Source of the DNA: Geovibrio thiophilus
GTDB taxonomy: Bacteria > Chrysiogenota > Deferribacteres > Deferribacterales > Geovibrionaceae
Assembly: GCF_004087915.1 (NCBI RefSeq)
Contig: NZ_CP035108.1
Location: forward strand, 1,240,001 to 1,304,000
Direction: 5' to 3'
DNA length: 64,000 nt
Both the position numbers and the translations under genes were made by a program. The notes under the pieces are model-generated. The model made no database searches. It saw nothing but the letters and a program-made list of their open reading frames with translations, and had not been told where the DNA came from. Each line of letters begins with the position of its first letter. Position 1 is the first letter of the stretch. Shown in pieces: positions 41,537 through 51,757 of this stretch.

Positions 41537-43249
41537 GTGTTTTATGATGTTTACAAATGGCTTGAACGTTCTTTTTTTAATTCTCTCTCAAAAAAGATAG
41601 CGGGTAACCTTATCTTTTTAACAGGCGTTTCTTTTGCGGCGCTGATTTATCTTCTTTCCGAAACGGAAAATGACGGTTTTGTTTATTTCGTTCTCTGTCT
41701 TCTGCTTTTTTCTTCTGTTTTTACATTCTTTTTTCTGAGGAGCCTGATTGTGCGTCCGATCAGTGATGTTATTCAGACTCTTGAGGAAATGAATACAGGC
41801 TCAAAGGATCTCTCAAGACAGATTAAGTGCGGCTCCATAGACGAAATAGCTGATATGGTCGACAAATTTAACCTGTATCAGAGGAACATAGCCTCAACTG
41901 TGGATGATATACGCCGTCTGGGACTCAAAATTGCCGAGGAAACTGCCAAAACAACTAAGAATATCAATGATTCCGCTGATGATGCCCAAAATCAGGGCGA
42001 GCTGGCGGGCATAATATTCAACGCAAGCAGCGAGGCGACATCCGCCCTCACAGATATTTCCGTAAGCACCTCCGAAATAACCAGTTCCACCTCTGAGAAT
42101 CTGGAATCCGTCCGCAGGAGCTATTCAGACATGGTGGGCATTACAGAGGGGATCAACATCATCAAATCAGAGATAGACTCATTTCAGCGCACAGTATCTG
42201 ATTTGAGCAAAAATTCAGAGAATATCAGGCAGATAGTCTCGCTCATCAGTGATATATCAGACCAAACAAATCTTCTGGCGCTCAACGCCGCAATTGAAGC
42301 CGCCAGAGCCGGCGAGGCGGGCAGAGGTTTTGCCGTTGTCGCAGACGAAGTCCGCAAGCTTGCCGAACGGACTCAGAGCGCCACAAACGACATCGGCAGC
42401 AACATCAGCGGCATGACGGGACTTGTGAAAAGCACGGACAGCGGAGCTAAGCAGATAGAATCCTACGCCGCTGACATTCAGAATGTGGTCACAGGGGCTA
42501 CGGCGCAGTTCCAGACTATGATGGACGACCTTGAGAAAAATAACTCAAATCTTCTCCGAATCGCCTCCGCAATTGAAGAACTCTCCGTCACCAACAGCCA
42601 GATACACGAAAACGTTGACTCAATAAACACTCTCAGTGTGAATGTTGCCGGGCATATGAAGCTTTCGGAAGAGGCGTCACACAATCTCGGCGGATTTACC
42701 GAGGAACTTCTGGATAACGTCGCCTCATTTAAAACGGGCAGCTCGGCAATTGAAAAGCTCATCCGCAGGGCAGGGGAGATGCGGGATATGTTCCAGAAGG
42801 AGCTTGAGGCTCTTTCCGCTAAATGCGATGTTTTTGACCGTAACTACAAGCCTGTGAAAAACACAGATCCGCAGAAGTACGAAAACTCCTATAACAAGCA
42901 GTTTGAAGCTGCCATGCAGAAAATGTTCGATAAATTCCGCGAGGAACTGGGCTCGATCTACACTCTCGGTGTTGATGCTGGCGGGTATCTGCCCACACAC
43001 CACAGCCAGTTTTCCCGCCCCATGACGGGCAACGCTCAGGAAGACCTTGTGAACAGCCGCCACATGAGGATATACAACGCCAATCAGGTTGAGAAGAGAA
43101 GGGCTAAGAACACCAAGCCTTTCCTCCTGCAAACCTACGCCCGTGACACAGGGGAGCTGCTGAACGATCTCTCCCTGCCGGTATATGTTAAGGGCAAGCA
43201 TTGGGGCGGTCTTATTATTGGTCTGAAACCGGAGAAAGTGCAGGGCTGA
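41537..43249 (+). CDS. Methyl-accepting chemotaxis protein with a C-terminal sensory domain
   Basis: This 570-aa receptor starts at GTG (41537). Two close membrane helices (about 20-70) leave almost no periplasmic domain; then come HAMP and the signalling hairpin ([20 protein letters not shown], then [20 protein letters not shown]). After the hairpin it has an extra domain of about 140 residues ([72 protein letters not shown]). Such C-terminal domains are a known MCP variant with a cytosolic Cache- or PAS-like fold. The receptor therefore most likely senses an internal signal such as redox or metabolic state. Confidence 0.9.
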   Translation: MFYDVYKWLERSFFNSLSKKIAGNLIFLTGVSFAALIYLLSETENDGFVYFVLCLLLFSSVFTFFFLRSLIVRPISDVIQTLEEMNTGSKDLSRQIKCGSIDEIADMVDKFNLYQRNIASTVDDIRRLGLKIAEETAKTTKNINDSADDAQNQGELAGIIFNASSEATSALTDISVSTSEITSSTSENLESVRRSYSDMVGITEGINIIKSEIDSFQRTVSDLSKNSENIRQIVSLISDISDQTNLLALNAAIEAARAGEAGRGFAVVADEVRKLAERTQSATNDIGSNISGMTGLVKSTDSGAKQIESYAADIQNVVTGATAQFQTMMDDLEKNNSNLLRIASAIEELSVTNSQIHENVDSINTLSVNVAGHMKLSEEASHNLGGFTEELLDNVASFKTGSSAIEKLIRRAGEMRDMFQKELEALSAKCDVFDRNYKPVKNTDPQKYENSYNKQFEAAMQKMFDKFREELGSIYTLGVDAGGYLPTHHSQFSRPMTGNAQEDLVNSRHMRIYNANQVEKRRAKNTKPFLLQTYARDTGELLNDLSLPVYVKGKHWGGLIIGLKPEKVQG

Positions 43250-43329
43250 AATATTATTTCCTCCACTGCCGCTTGATTTGCGCAGGTTAGCGGTATACAA
43301 TTCGTCATAGGTGTTATTGCGAGGCGTAT

Positions 43330-44145
43330 ATGGTTGAAATGTTTAAGGAACTCAGTCCGGTTTATCAGGCGCTTCTGGCGACTCTGTTCACATGGGGGAT
43401 GACTGCTCTCGGCGGTTCTCTTGTATTCTTTTTTGTAAAAATCAACCGCAAGCTTATGGATGGCATGCTCGGCTTCGCAGCCGGAGTAATGATCGCCGCC
43501 AGCTACTGGTCTCTCCTTGCCCCTGCAATCGAAATGGCTGAAAACAACGGCGACACACCCGCATGGATACCCGCTGTCGTGGGGTTTCTGGCGGGCGGCG
43601 TTTTCCTTTGGGGTATTGACAAGGTCTTGCCTCACCTGCACCTCGGTTTTCCCAAATCCGAAGCAGAAGGCATTAAAACAAGCTGGCAGAGGAGTATTCT
43701 TCTGGTGCTTGCGATAACTCTTCACAATATCCCCGAGGGGCTGGCAGTGGGCGTTGCTTTCGGCGCTGTGGCATATGGTCTGCCTTCGGCTGATCTGGCG
43801 GGAGCAGTCGCTCTCGCCATAGGTATAGGCATACAGAACTTTCCCGAGGGTACAGCGGTTTCAGTTCCCCTGCGCAGAGAGGGCTTAAGCAAGTTCAAAT
43901 GCTTCTGGTACGGGCAGCTTTCCGGAATAGTCGAGCCTATCGCAGCCATAATTGGCGTTCTTGCTGTTCTCGCCATGCGTCCGCTGCTGCCGTATGCCCT
44001 TGCTTTTGCCGCCGGCGCTATGATTTATGTCGTGGTGGAGGAGCTGATTCCGGAGTCTCAGCTTGAGAAAAACACAGATATAGCCACAATCGGGACCATG
44101 CTCGGCTTTGCCGTGATGATGGCACTTGATGTGGCATTGGGATAA
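43330..44145 (+). CDS. ZIP-family metal transporter (ZupT-like)
   Basis: This 271-aa protein has eight membrane segments. TM4 and TM5 carry the ZIP metal-binding signatures [19 protein letters not shown] and [18 protein letters not shown], with the His/Asn/Pro/Glu pattern. [20 protein letters not shown], near the N-terminus, is also typical of this branch. It should import or export divalent metals such as zinc or iron. No metal-regulator site was seen, and the gene appears to be monocistronic. Confidence 0.9.
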   Translation: MVEMFKELSPVYQALLATLFTWGMTALGGSLVFFFVKINRKLMDGMLGFAAGVMIAASYWSLLAPAIEMAENNGDTPAWIPAVVGFLAGGVFLWGIDKVLPHLHLGFPKSEAEGIKTSWQRSILLVLAITLHNIPEGLAVGVAFGAVAYGLPSADLAGAVALAIGIGIQNFPEGTAVSVPLRREGLSKFKCFWYGQLSGIVEPIAAIIGVLAVLAMRPLLPYALAFAAGAMIYVVVEELIPESQLEKNTDIATIGTMLGFAVMMALDVALG

Positions 44146-44275
44146 AGGAGAAATTTTAATCTAAGTTTATTTATTAACTGAATGTCACTTTTTGTCTTGC
44201 AAAAAAGCGTATGTGTAATATTTTGTGACAATATATACAAGAGCAAAACAAAATATATACAAACAGGTGACTTTA

Positions 44276-44638
44276 ATGATTGGAATCGGGTTCGACAAGC
44301 TTGACGAACTTACTGATGGTGTATTCTACGTGGACAACAAGCGACGCATCCTCTTCTGGAACAGGGGCGCAGAGGAGATCACTGGCTATCTCAAATCCGA
44401 ATGTGTGGGGAAAATGTGCTTCGATGATCTTCTGCGCCACGCAGACCATTGCGGGAAGGAGCTTTGCAGGACGGACTGCCCTATGCAGAAAACCCTTAAG
44501 GACGGCAAACCAAGAGAGCTTGATGCTTTTCTTCTGAATAAAAGAGGTGAAAGACTTCCCTGCACTGTGAGCATTAAGCCTCTTTATGATTCAACAGGCG
44601 CCATAAGAGGAGCCACGGAAAACTTCAGCCTCAGATAA
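44276..44638 (+). CDS. Single PAS-domain protein with a Cys/His cluster, 120 aa
   Basis: An ATG at 44276 follows an AGGTGA site; an in-frame GTG further up at 44225 is less likely. The PAS fold starts DGVFYVDNKRRILFWNRGAE and ends with a core strand near RGATENFSLR. Between these lie Cys43, Cys48, His55, His58, Cys59, Cys64 and Cys68 (HADHCGKELCRTDCPM). This pattern is seen in many redox or metal-associated PAS domains. No output domain is present. It resembles, but is not a duplicate of, the Cys-rich PAS protein at 26600. Confidence 0.7.
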   Translation: MIGIGFDKLDELTDGVFYVDNKRRILFWNRGAEEITGYLKSECVGKMCFDDLLRHADHCGKELCRTDCPMQKTLKDGKPRELDAFLLNKRGERLPCTVSIKPLYDSTGAIRGATENFSLR

Positions 44639-44702
44639 CATACAGAGACATTTCCTGTCTGCCAAGCAGTTATAATCCTCCGAAACTTGCGGAGGATTGA
44701 CT

Positions 44703-44954
44703 ATGCTTGAAACAGTTGCTGTGATTCTGGGGATAGTTCATACAATTACTATGCTTATTTTTGTTCCGGTCTGGAACGTTCTCTCTAAACTCAACAGGAG
44801 CATAGGCGGGGTTAAGGACGCTTTGCAGGATCTTAAGCTTCATATATCCGAGAAGTATTCGACCAAGGATGATTTTTACCGTCTGGAACGTCAGTGCGAG
44901 GAGGCTGTTCAGCGCGTCCATGAGCGTATAGACGCGCTTACCGACAAACGCTGA
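44703..44954 (+). CDS. Small membrane-anchored helical protein, 83 aa
   Basis: The ATG at 44703 has a GGAGGAT site; an in-frame TTG at 44697 is less likely. The N-terminus is a membrane helix (ETVAVILGIVHTITMLIFVP) and the rest is charged helix with coiled-coil periodicity (LSKLNRSIGGVKDALQDLKL, then YRLERQCEEAVQRVHERIDA). I do not recognise a family. Its stop lies one base before the convergent NDH-2 stop. Confidence 0.5.
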   Translation: MLETVAVILGIVHTITMLIFVPVWNVLSKLNRSIGGVKDALQDLKLHISEKYSTKDDFYRLERQCEEAVQRVHERIDALTDKR

Positions 44955-44955
44955 T

Positions 44956-46218
44956 TTAGCTGTCGCCGTTGTAGAATCTCCACTTTTTCTCCAGAATAAG
45001 CCTTGAGCCCCTGCGGAATGTGAGGTATGACCATGCCCACTGAGCGACGACAAGGAAGCGGTTCTTGAATCCCGCCAGATAGTAGATGTGAACCAGAAGC
45101 CACGCCACCCATGCGGTGAATCCGGTAAGGCGCATTATACCGAACTCGGTTATGGCTTTGCTGCGCCCTATAGTTGCCATCTGACCTTTGTCTTTGTATT
45201 TGAAGGGTTTTCTGGGCTTGCCTCTCAGCTCCGCGGATATGAGATCCGCAAGGTAATTCCCCTGCTGCATAGCCACAGGAGCTATACCGGGGAGCGGCTT
45301 GCCTTCATCGTCCGGAAAGCAGGCGCAGTCTCCCGCCGCAAATATATCCGGATGACCGATAAGACTCAGATCGCTTGTAACCGCTATGCGGTTCATTCTG
45401 TCCTTTTCTATTGTGAAGTCGGCGTCGATGGAGTTTGCCTTCACTCCGGCAGCCCAGAGGACTGCTGTGGTCTCGATCCTTTCATTTCCCACATTCAGTC
45501 CGTTTTCGTCTATATTCGTGACAATACTGTTTGTCCATACCTGAACACCGAGCTGCTCTAATGATCTGGTTGCCCATGCGGAGAGCTTTTTGCTGAATGA
45601 CGGGAGTATGCGGCTTCCGCCTTCGATGAGTATTACTCTGGTGAGCTTGGCATCTATGTTTTTGAAGTCCTTGGCGAGTGTATATCTGCTCATTTCTCCG
45701 ATCGCTCCTGCCAGTTCAACCCCTGTGGGACCGCCGCCAACAACGGCGAAGGTGAGGAATTTTTTCTGAAGGCTGCGGTCTGATGTTTTTTCGGCGTTTT
45801 CAAAGGCGGAGAGAACCCTTCTCCGTATTTCCGTTGCCTGCTCCAGAGTTTTCAGCCCGGGAGCGTGCTGCTCCCACTGCTCATTGCCGAAATATGTATG
45901 CTTCGCCCCGCATGCTATTATCAGGTAATCGTAGGAGAGCTCACCGAAGTCGGTGACAACTTTTTTATCATCTGAGTTTATGGAGAGCACATTCCCCAGA
46001 ACAACCTTGATATTGTCATGTTTGGCGAGAAGGCTGCGCACCGGGACGGCTATATCCGCAGGGTTCAGCCCTGCCATAGCCACCTGATAAAGAAGAGGCT
46101 GGAAAAGATGATGGTTTGTCTTATCTATCAGAATCACTTCTGCGTCTTTATTTCCGCCGAGCCCCTTGGCTGTGTTTAATCCGGCGAACCCGCCGCCGAT
46201 AATAATGATTTTTTTCAT
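44956..46218 (-). CDS. ndh: Type II NADH:quinone oxidoreductase
   Basis: This 420-aa flavoprotein has an N-terminal FAD site (IIIIGGGFAGLNTAKGLGG), an NADH site (FAVVGGGPTGVELAGAIGEM) and a second FAD-contact motif (PDIFAAGDCACFPDDEGKPL), followed by an amphipathic C-terminal anchor (about 360-410). NDH-2 oxidises NADH and reduces quinone without pumping protons. The in-frame ATG at 46245 is rejected: the ATG at 46218 has a GGAGGATGG site and the usual MKKIIIIGGG start. Single-gene transcript, no partner genes. Confidence 0.85.
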   Translation of the reverse strand: MKKIIIIGGGFAGLNTAKGLGGNKDAEVILIDKTNHHLFQPLLYQVAMAGLNPADIAVPVRSLLAKHDNIKVVLGNVLSINSDDKKVVTDFGELSYDYLIIACGAKHTYFGNEQWEQHAPGLKTLEQATEIRRRVLSAFENAEKTSDRSLQKKFLTFAVVGGGPTGVELAGAIGEMSRYTLAKDFKNIDAKLTRVILIEGGSRILPSFSKKLSAWATRSLEQLGVQVWTNSIVTNIDENGLNVGNERIETTAVLWAAGVKANSIDADFTIEKDRMNRIAVTSDLSLIGHPDIFAAGDCACFPDDEGKPLPGIAPVAMQQGNYLADLISAELRGKPRKPFKYKDKGQMATIGRSKAITEFGIMRLTGFTAWVAWLLVHIYYLAGFKNRFLVVAQWAWSYLTFRRGSRLILEKKWRFYNGDS

Positions 46219-46368
46219 GCCATCCTCCGGATGCAAAAGGGACAATGCCTGTGTATGCCGCTGATAATTGGTTATTTATTTATGCAGGTCAAGCATTTAT
46301 TTTGGTTTTTTTTAATCGCTTTATCTTGATATAATATCACAGTGTTATACACATTATGAGGGGTTTTA

Positions 46369-47025
46369 ATGTTGATTTATGAACAAATACTGAAAAGAGT
46401 GACGGACAAGCTGAGTAAGGCAAGAACAGACGCCTGTCTCGGAAAGGCTGCCGAACAGGCGGCTGAGGCTGCTGATATGCTCATCGGCAGGGAGAGGGAT
46501 AAGACTTCGTTTGAATTTATCGCATGCAGGGTCGGGTGCGCACATTGCTGCGTGGTTTATATTACGGTGCTTCTGCCCGAGGCGGTGAATATCGCCCGCT
46601 ATCTCAGGGAGCAGGGGGAAGCCGAAAGGCTTATTCCGCTTCTTGTGGAACGGGTGCGGGAGACCATGTGGACGGAGGAGCAGGACTGGAGCCTTCTCGG
46701 GAAAAAGTGTATTTTTCTCGACAAAAGCGGGGGATGCTCTGTTTATCCGGTGCGTCCTCTGCTTTGCAGGGCGGTAACCTCCGTTTCCGCGGAGGATTGT
46801 CATGAAGCTCTGACGGCTAGGATAATGGGGGAGGAAAAGCCGATCCTGATGAATCTTGCGGTGAAAAAAAACTATGAGCAGGCTTTCAGGGCAATGGCGG
46901 GTGCCATGGAAAAATGCGGTATGGACAGCGCCGGACTTGAGCTGACACGGGCGGTGCTGTGCGCTCTCAGGCATGACGACATAGCGGAAAGGCTCGGAAA
47001 AGGGGAGAAGATACGCCCCTGTTAG
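46369..47025 (+). CDS. YkgJ-family Cys-cluster protein
   Basis: This 218-aa protein has the YkgJ/CxxxCxxCC pattern: CRVGCAHCCVVYITVLLPEA near residue 48, then KCIFLDKSGGCSVYPVRPLLCR near 110. The conserved cysteines are thought to bind zinc or an iron-sulfur cluster; no function is established for the family. A TATAAT-type -10 lies at 46330-46335 about 34 bases before the ATG. The gene overlaps the convergent MgtC-type gene by four bases at 47022-47025. Confidence 0.85.
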   Translation: MLIYEQILKRVTDKLSKARTDACLGKAAEQAAEAADMLIGRERDKTSFEFIACRVGCAHCCVVYITVLLPEAVNIARYLREQGEAERLIPLLVERVRETMWTEEQDWSLLGKKCIFLDKSGGCSVYPVRPLLCRAVTSVSAEDCHEALTARIMGEEKPILMNLAVKKNYEQAFRAMAGAMEKCGMDSAGLELTRAVLCALRHDDIAERLGKGEKIRPC

Positions 47026-48275
47026 GCGGCTATGTACAGGGCAACACCGCCCGCGGCGAGTGCCGCCGCAAACACCGTCATAACCCTGATGCCCACCTGC
47101 CTGTTTGATATGAAAAGCACAAGCAGACCCTTGAGCAGGGTGTTTGTCGCCGCCGCCGTCATTATCGCCGTGGCTGCGGTGGTGTGGCTGAGCTCGCCGT
47201 GCGCCAGTCTCGCCATTGAGATGGTTATGGCGTCCACATCTGTTAAGCCTGAGAAGAAAGCCAGTACTATAATTCCCGCATCGCCGAAGGATTCCTTGAT
47301 AAACTGCGAGATTAACAGAATGAGCGAAATAAGCGCCGCAAACTTCAATGCAGGCTTTATCTGAAACGGGTTGCTGAGAGGCGGGACATCCGCTTTCACC
47401 TCTTTGTCCTTCGCGCGGGTGAACCAGAAAAAAGCCATGCCCAGATAAACTGCGATGCCGCTGACTAAGAGCGGAGCGGCAACCAGCCTCAGAAGCTCTT
47501 TGTTAACAACGGAAACCTCAATGAGCATTCGGGGGAACATCGTTCCGCAGGCGATGAGTATTCCGGCGGAGAAGACTCTTTTAAGCTGTGAATGCTTGCC
47601 CAGTCGTGAAAATGAGAGGGTGAGCGCTGTGGAGGACACCAGACCGCCGAGTATGCCCGTTATCATTATGCCTTTGCCCGCACCGGCTATTCGTATGGCG
47701 AAATATCCCGCGAACGACATTCCTGTTATAAGCACCACAAACCACCATACTTCATAGGGATTCAGTGCTGCATAAGGACCGTATCCCTGATCGGGAAGCA
47801 CAGGGAGCAGAACGACAGATATGAGCAGAAGCTTCAGCGTGGCGTGTATCTCCTTTGCTTCAAGCTTTTTTACCCATTGATAAACAACGGGCTTCATGCT
47901 GAGTATCACCGCTGTTACAACCGCTATGGAGGATGCTATTGTCATAAAGCCGAGTGATGAGAGCAGCCCGAGGCAGAAGGTAATGTCTGCTGCGATGACT
48001 GTTGTTATTCCCACTCCGTGCGGGCGTCCGCAGTCGCTCACATGAACGGCGGTGAGAAGAACAGTGACAGCGGCAAATGCAATGCCTGCTATGAAAAGAT
48101 TATTGTAAGTGCTGCTGAGAAAACCGATTATTCCGCCGAGAAGACCTATGAGCCCGAAGGTGCGGAGACCGAAAAAAGGTGAGGACTCACCGTCTATAAC
48201 TTCACGCCAGCCTCTTTCAAGCCCGATGAGAAGCCCCAGCGCAAGGGACAGAAACAAAGGAATAAACTCGTTCAT
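47022..48275 (-). CDS. MgtC/SapB-DUF4010 family membrane protein
   Basis: This 417-aa protein has about 12 membrane segments. The N-terminal part (LFLSLALGLLIGLERGWREV, then FFGLRTFGLIGLLGGIIGF) is the MgtC/SapB domain, and the C-terminal half (GILGGLVSSTALTLSFSR, later FSGLTDVDAITISMARLAHG) is DUF4010. MgtC proteins are linked to survival in low magnesium and to membrane potential, but their transport role is debated. The two-domain form is common in environmental bacteria. No partners are adjacent. Confidence 0.85.
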   Translation of the reverse strand: MNEFIPLFLSLALGLLIGLERGWREVIDGESSPFFGLRTFGLIGLLGGIIGFLSSTYNNLFIAGIAFAAVTVLLTAVHVSDCGRPHGVGITTVIAADITFCLGLLSSLGFMTIASSIAVVTAVILSMKPVVYQWVKKLEAKEIHATLKLLLISVVLLPVLPDQGYGPYAALNPYEVWWFVVLITGMSFAGYFAIRIAGAGKGIMITGILGGLVSSTALTLSFSRLGKHSQLKRVFSAGILIACGTMFPRMLIEVSVVNKELLRLVAAPLLVSGIAVYLGMAFFWFTRAKDKEVKADVPPLSNPFQIKPALKFAALISLILLISQFIKESFGDAGIIVLAFFSGLTDVDAITISMARLAHGELSHTTAATAIMTAAATNTLLKGLLVLFISNRQVGIRVMTVFAAALAAGGVALYIAA

Positions 48276-48363
48276 CAGACACCTTCATTAATATAGCCGA
48301 TAATAGTTTAGCCTATTTCGGGCAGGATAACAAACCAAGAAATTTTAAGGCGTAAGCCGGCGC

Positions 48364-51330
48364 TCAGCCCATTGTTCTCAGGCTGATACGGTTTCTGCCG
48401 GCGTCTTTTGACTTGTAAAGTTCTTCGTCTGCCGCTTTGTACAGTGAATCCATATCAATTTTTGGATATTTTGCCAGATTAACGCATATCCCGCCGAAGG
48501 ACGAGGTCACGAATTTGGAGGCGGGGTTGCCTGTGTGCTCTATCATAAGATTTTCAAGCGCGCCGCGGATTTTTTCAAGAAACTCAGCGCTCTTTTCTTC
48601 GTCCAGACCGCTGAACAGGAGACCGAACTCTTCGCCGCCCAGACGGAAACTGTAGTCCGAGCTCCTCAGCATGAAGCCTTTCAGGCAGTGGGCAACGCTT
48701 TTAAGCACCATGTCACCCTGAGTGTGTCCGTAGGTATCGTTGTATTCCTTGAATTTATCTACATCCAGCAGGACAAAGGTGAGGAATTTGCTGTCCCGTC
48801 TCACTCTTTTCAGCTCGGCACTGAGAACGGAGTTGAAGAAGCGCCGGTTGTGCAGTCCGGTGAGCTCATCAGTGAGAGAAAGCTCCTCAACTTTTTTTCT
48901 GTCGGTTATATCCTGCCTGACAGAGAGCATGCCAATCACTGTGCCGTCAGGGTTGAATTTAGGCGAAACGGTAGCCTTCACCCAATAAAGTTCTCCGTTT
49001 TTGCGCCTGTTTCTCACCTCTCCCGTCCATTTTTCTCCGGAGAGTACCATAAAGCGTATGTCGTCCGCCGTGGGCGGGTCGTTTCTGTCATACTTGAAGT
49101 CGTTATGCTTCTTGCCTATCAGCTCTTCCCTGCTGAATCCGGAGACAAGGCAGAAGGCTTTGCTGACTGAGGTTATTAACCCTTTTTTGTCAGTTTCGGA
49201 GACGATCACGTTTTCATCTATTATTTCCACGTATTCGTTGAGCTTGAAGTAAGCGTTTTTGAGCTCATGCTGAGCCTTGCGCATTGCGGTAATATCCTGC
49301 ACAGTCCCTGTTATCACCTTTTCCCCGTTTTTCAGAACGGATGTGACGGCTTTGGCGTGCACCCACTTATCCTGACCGCTCTGGTCGCTTACTTTGTATT
49401 CGGTTTCAAATGGAATATTTTTTCTTGCCAGATCCTGAAGGTGCTTTTTCAGCCTGTTGCGGTCATGCTCATGAACTTTCTCCAGAAAGCTTTCCAGTAC
49501 CACTTCCTGTCCTTCCCTGATCCCGTGGATGGTGTAAAACATTCTGGAAAGCCACAGTCTGCCGCTGCGCAGGTTCCATTCCCAATTGCCTATGTTGGAT
49601 ATGGTCTGGGCGTTTTCAAGACTTGCTCTGGTTTTTTCCAGTTCGTCATGAAGTTCTTTTCTGGTGCTGATGTCGCTGAAGGTGGCCGCTGTTTTGTCTA
49701 CCCTGTCGGCGTTGCTTGTGAACAGAGGCATGACGTTTACTATAAACCAGCTTGTGTTTCCGTCAGGCTTTTTCAGCCCGATTATGCTGTCCACAGACGG
49801 CTTGCCGTTAGTTCTGCATGCTGCTATGGGCGGGCAGAAGCTTCCGGTTACATTATCGGTTTCATCGGTGAATTTGAGCCCGACTGATTCAAGGGTTCTC
49901 CCTATTATGCCTGTGTCGCCTATGCCGAACATTTCCCGCAGGCTGGCGTTGATGCTGATTATCCGCCCCTGTCCGTCCTGAATAAGCACTCCTTCGCGCA
50001 TCACGGCAATTACAGTCTTGAAGCGCTTCTCGGTTTCCTGCTTCTCTTCCGTTTCTTTCAGCAGAGCGAGATGTTTTTCTTCCAAGCGGTTCTCAAACCC
50101 GATCCTTTCATCAATCATCCTGTTGGCGTATTCCGCAAGGATTCTGAATTCCGTGAAAAACAGCTCGTCGGGAGCTATTCTCGCATTTTCATCCCTTCCT
50201 CTTTCAAAGAAGAGCATGAATGAGCCGAAGCTTCTCTTTATACGCTCTGATATTCTGCGGGCAATAAGTGAAATAACTATGAGAGTTACGAGCAGCACAG
50301 CGACTGTCTGTATTATGCTTTTTTTTGTCCTTGCCGCCATGACGGTCTTTTCCGCTTCGTATTCCGCTTCTATATCATCGATGTACAGTCCTGTTCCGTA
50401 AATTGCGTTCAGTTCCCTGTCTGCGGCGAAGTATGATATTTTGTTGAGGGGCTTGCCGCCTTTGCGTCGTGGATAGAGATAAGAGTAGAATGTACCGTCC
50501 TCTTTTTCCAAAAACTCTTTTATTTCGAGATAAGGGTACTTGCCTGTAGAATCCTGAAACTTTTCAAAGTAGAGGGGAGGGTCGTAGAAACTTCCGAAGT
50601 TTGCGTGGAGATAGCCGTCAAAGTCTGCGACGATGAAATATCCGTCCTGCCCGAGGGACATATGAGCAAGAGACCTGAATATCTTCTCTCTCATTCTGCC
50701 GAGAAAAAGCTCTCTGTTTATCTGAACGCCTATTATGAGCCCGGATCTTTTTTCCAGAGCGGCGGACGCGCTGATGTCTAAAGGACTTCTCTCTTCCTTC
50801 GGAGCGCTTCTGAAGCGTGTATTTGCCTTAAAGCCTGTGAGTGCGTTTTTGAAGAGAGTTTCGTAAGGGCTTAATTCATCAGCGTCTTTGTATGTGAATA
50901 CATGGCTGCCTATAAGCTCGGGCATGGAGGAATGAGCGAGGAACATGCCTTCCTTATCCAGAATGAAAATATCTGTCTGGAGATTCAGCGCAAGAGATAT
51001 TAGTGAGCTTAAAAGCTCGTTATGTTTTTCGTATTTCGCTATTTGTCCGGCTGAGGCAAGAATATTTTCCAGACCGGCGGAGATGAATCTGCCTATCTCA
51101 TCTTCTGTCCGCCCCTTTTCAAAGTCTATGAAAGCCTTTACCTCATCCACCTGAGTGCGGATAAGCTCTTTTCTGCTGTTAATCTGAGCGGTTTTCAGGG
51201 TCGCCGCTTCTTCATCGAAGCGTGTGTTGATCTCCTTTACCCACAAAAAACCCACCGTAACGACGGTAACTACCGCCGCAGTGAACGCTGACAAAAAAAT
51301 CTGTTCCGATAGGTTTTTGAATTTAAGCAT
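48364..51330 (-). CDS. Membrane-bound diguanylate cyclase with Cache and PAS domains
   Basis: This 988-aa protein has TM1 (about 10-30) and a large periplasmic Cache-type domain (about 40-330) with LALNLQTDIFILDKEGMFLA, SLGQDGYFIVADFDGYLHAN and FYSYLYPRRKGGKPLN. TM2 (about 338-358) is followed by three PAS domains (about 430-820) and a C-terminal GGDEF domain with active site RLGGEEFGLLF. An inhibitory I-site RSSD stands five residues before GGEEF, so c-di-GMP feedback is expected. It makes c-di-GMP in response to a periplasmic ligand and internal signals. It lies 23 bases below the STAS gene on the same strand. Confidence 0.95.
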   Translation of the reverse strand: MLKFKNLSEQIFLSAFTAAVVTVVTVGFLWVKEINTRFDEEAATLKTAQINSRKELIRTQVDEVKAFIDFEKGRTEDEIGRFISAGLENILASAGQIAKYEKHNELLSSLISLALNLQTDIFILDKEGMFLAHSSMPELIGSHVFTYKDADELSPYETLFKNALTGFKANTRFRSAPKEERSPLDISASAALEKRSGLIIGVQINRELFLGRMREKIFRSLAHMSLGQDGYFIVADFDGYLHANFGSFYDPPLYFEKFQDSTGKYPYLEIKEFLEKEDGTFYSYLYPRRKGGKPLNKISYFAADRELNAIYGTGLYIDDIEAEYEAEKTVMAARTKKSIIQTVAVLLVTLIVISLIARRISERIKRSFGSFMLFFERGRDENARIAPDELFFTEFRILAEYANRMIDERIGFENRLEEKHLALLKETEEKQETEKRFKTVIAVMREGVLIQDGQGRIISINASLREMFGIGDTGIIGRTLESVGLKFTDETDNVTGSFCPPIAACRTNGKPSVDSIIGLKKPDGNTSWFIVNVMPLFTSNADRVDKTAATFSDISTRKELHDELEKTRASLENAQTISNIGNWEWNLRSGRLWLSRMFYTIHGIREGQEVVLESFLEKVHEHDRNRLKKHLQDLARKNIPFETEYKVSDQSGQDKWVHAKAVTSVLKNGEKVITGTVQDITAMRKAQHELKNAYFKLNEYVEIIDENVIVSETDKKGLITSVSKAFCLVSGFSREELIGKKHNDFKYDRNDPPTADDIRFMVLSGEKWTGEVRNRRKNGELYWVKATVSPKFNPDGTVIGMLSVRQDITDRKKVEELSLTDELTGLHNRRFFNSVLSAELKRVRRDSKFLTFVLLDVDKFKEYNDTYGHTQGDMVLKSVAHCLKGFMLRSSDYSFRLGGEEFGLLFSGLDEEKSAEFLEKIRGALENLMIEHTGNPASKFVTSSFGGICVNLAKYPKIDMDSLYKAADEELYKSKDAGRNRISLRTMG

Positions 51331-51353
51331 CAGCCTGCCTTACTATTCCGGCT

Positions 51354-51689
51354 TCACCCGTAGCTTTTAAGTGCAGACTCAGTATCTTTATATACTTTAA
51401 GCACTTTGTGCAGACTGGTGATCCTGAGTATATCCGTAATTCCCGGGCTTACCGCAGCCAGCCTGAGATCTCCGCCTGAGTGTCTCAAATCCGCGGCGGC
51501 TTTAACAAGCGTGCCCAAGCCGCTGGAATCAATGTAAATGGTTCTGTTCATGTTTATGACCGCTTTGACGCATCCTGATTCGGCAAGCTCTCTGACAAGC
51601 TTTCTGAAATCTTCAAGGGTGTCGTAGTTGATCGATTTCGGCGGCGTTATAACAGTCGTGATTCCGCCCTCATTTTTATATTCCCACAT
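51354..51689 (-). CDS. STAS-domain protein (anti-sigma-factor-antagonist type)
   Basis: This 111-aa single-domain protein has the SpoIIAA-like pattern TIYIDSSGLGTLVKAAADLR, in which the first Ser of DSSG is the usual phosphorylation site, then DLRLAAVSPGITDILRITSL. It would bind an anti-sigma or Ser/Thr kinase partner; none is nearby. It is the first gene of a likely operon with the diguanylate cyclase, so it may pass a partner-switching signal into c-di-GMP control. Confidence 0.85.
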   Translation of the reverse strand: MWEYKNEGGITTVITPPKSINYDTLEDFRKLVRELAESGCVKAVINMNRTIYIDSSGLGTLVKAAADLRHSGGDLRLAAVSPGITDILRITSLHKVLKVYKDTESALKSYG

Positions 51690-51757
51690 AAGCTACCGTT
51701 TTATTATGAATTATATGTTCCCGCACTGCTTTTGTAAACTCAATGTCGGGCTCCATT

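Noticed and set aside
46326-46339. FNR-like box TGATATAATATCA before the YkgJ-family gene
   Set aside because: The half-sites are five rather than four bases apart, and the centre is a TATAAT -10 box.
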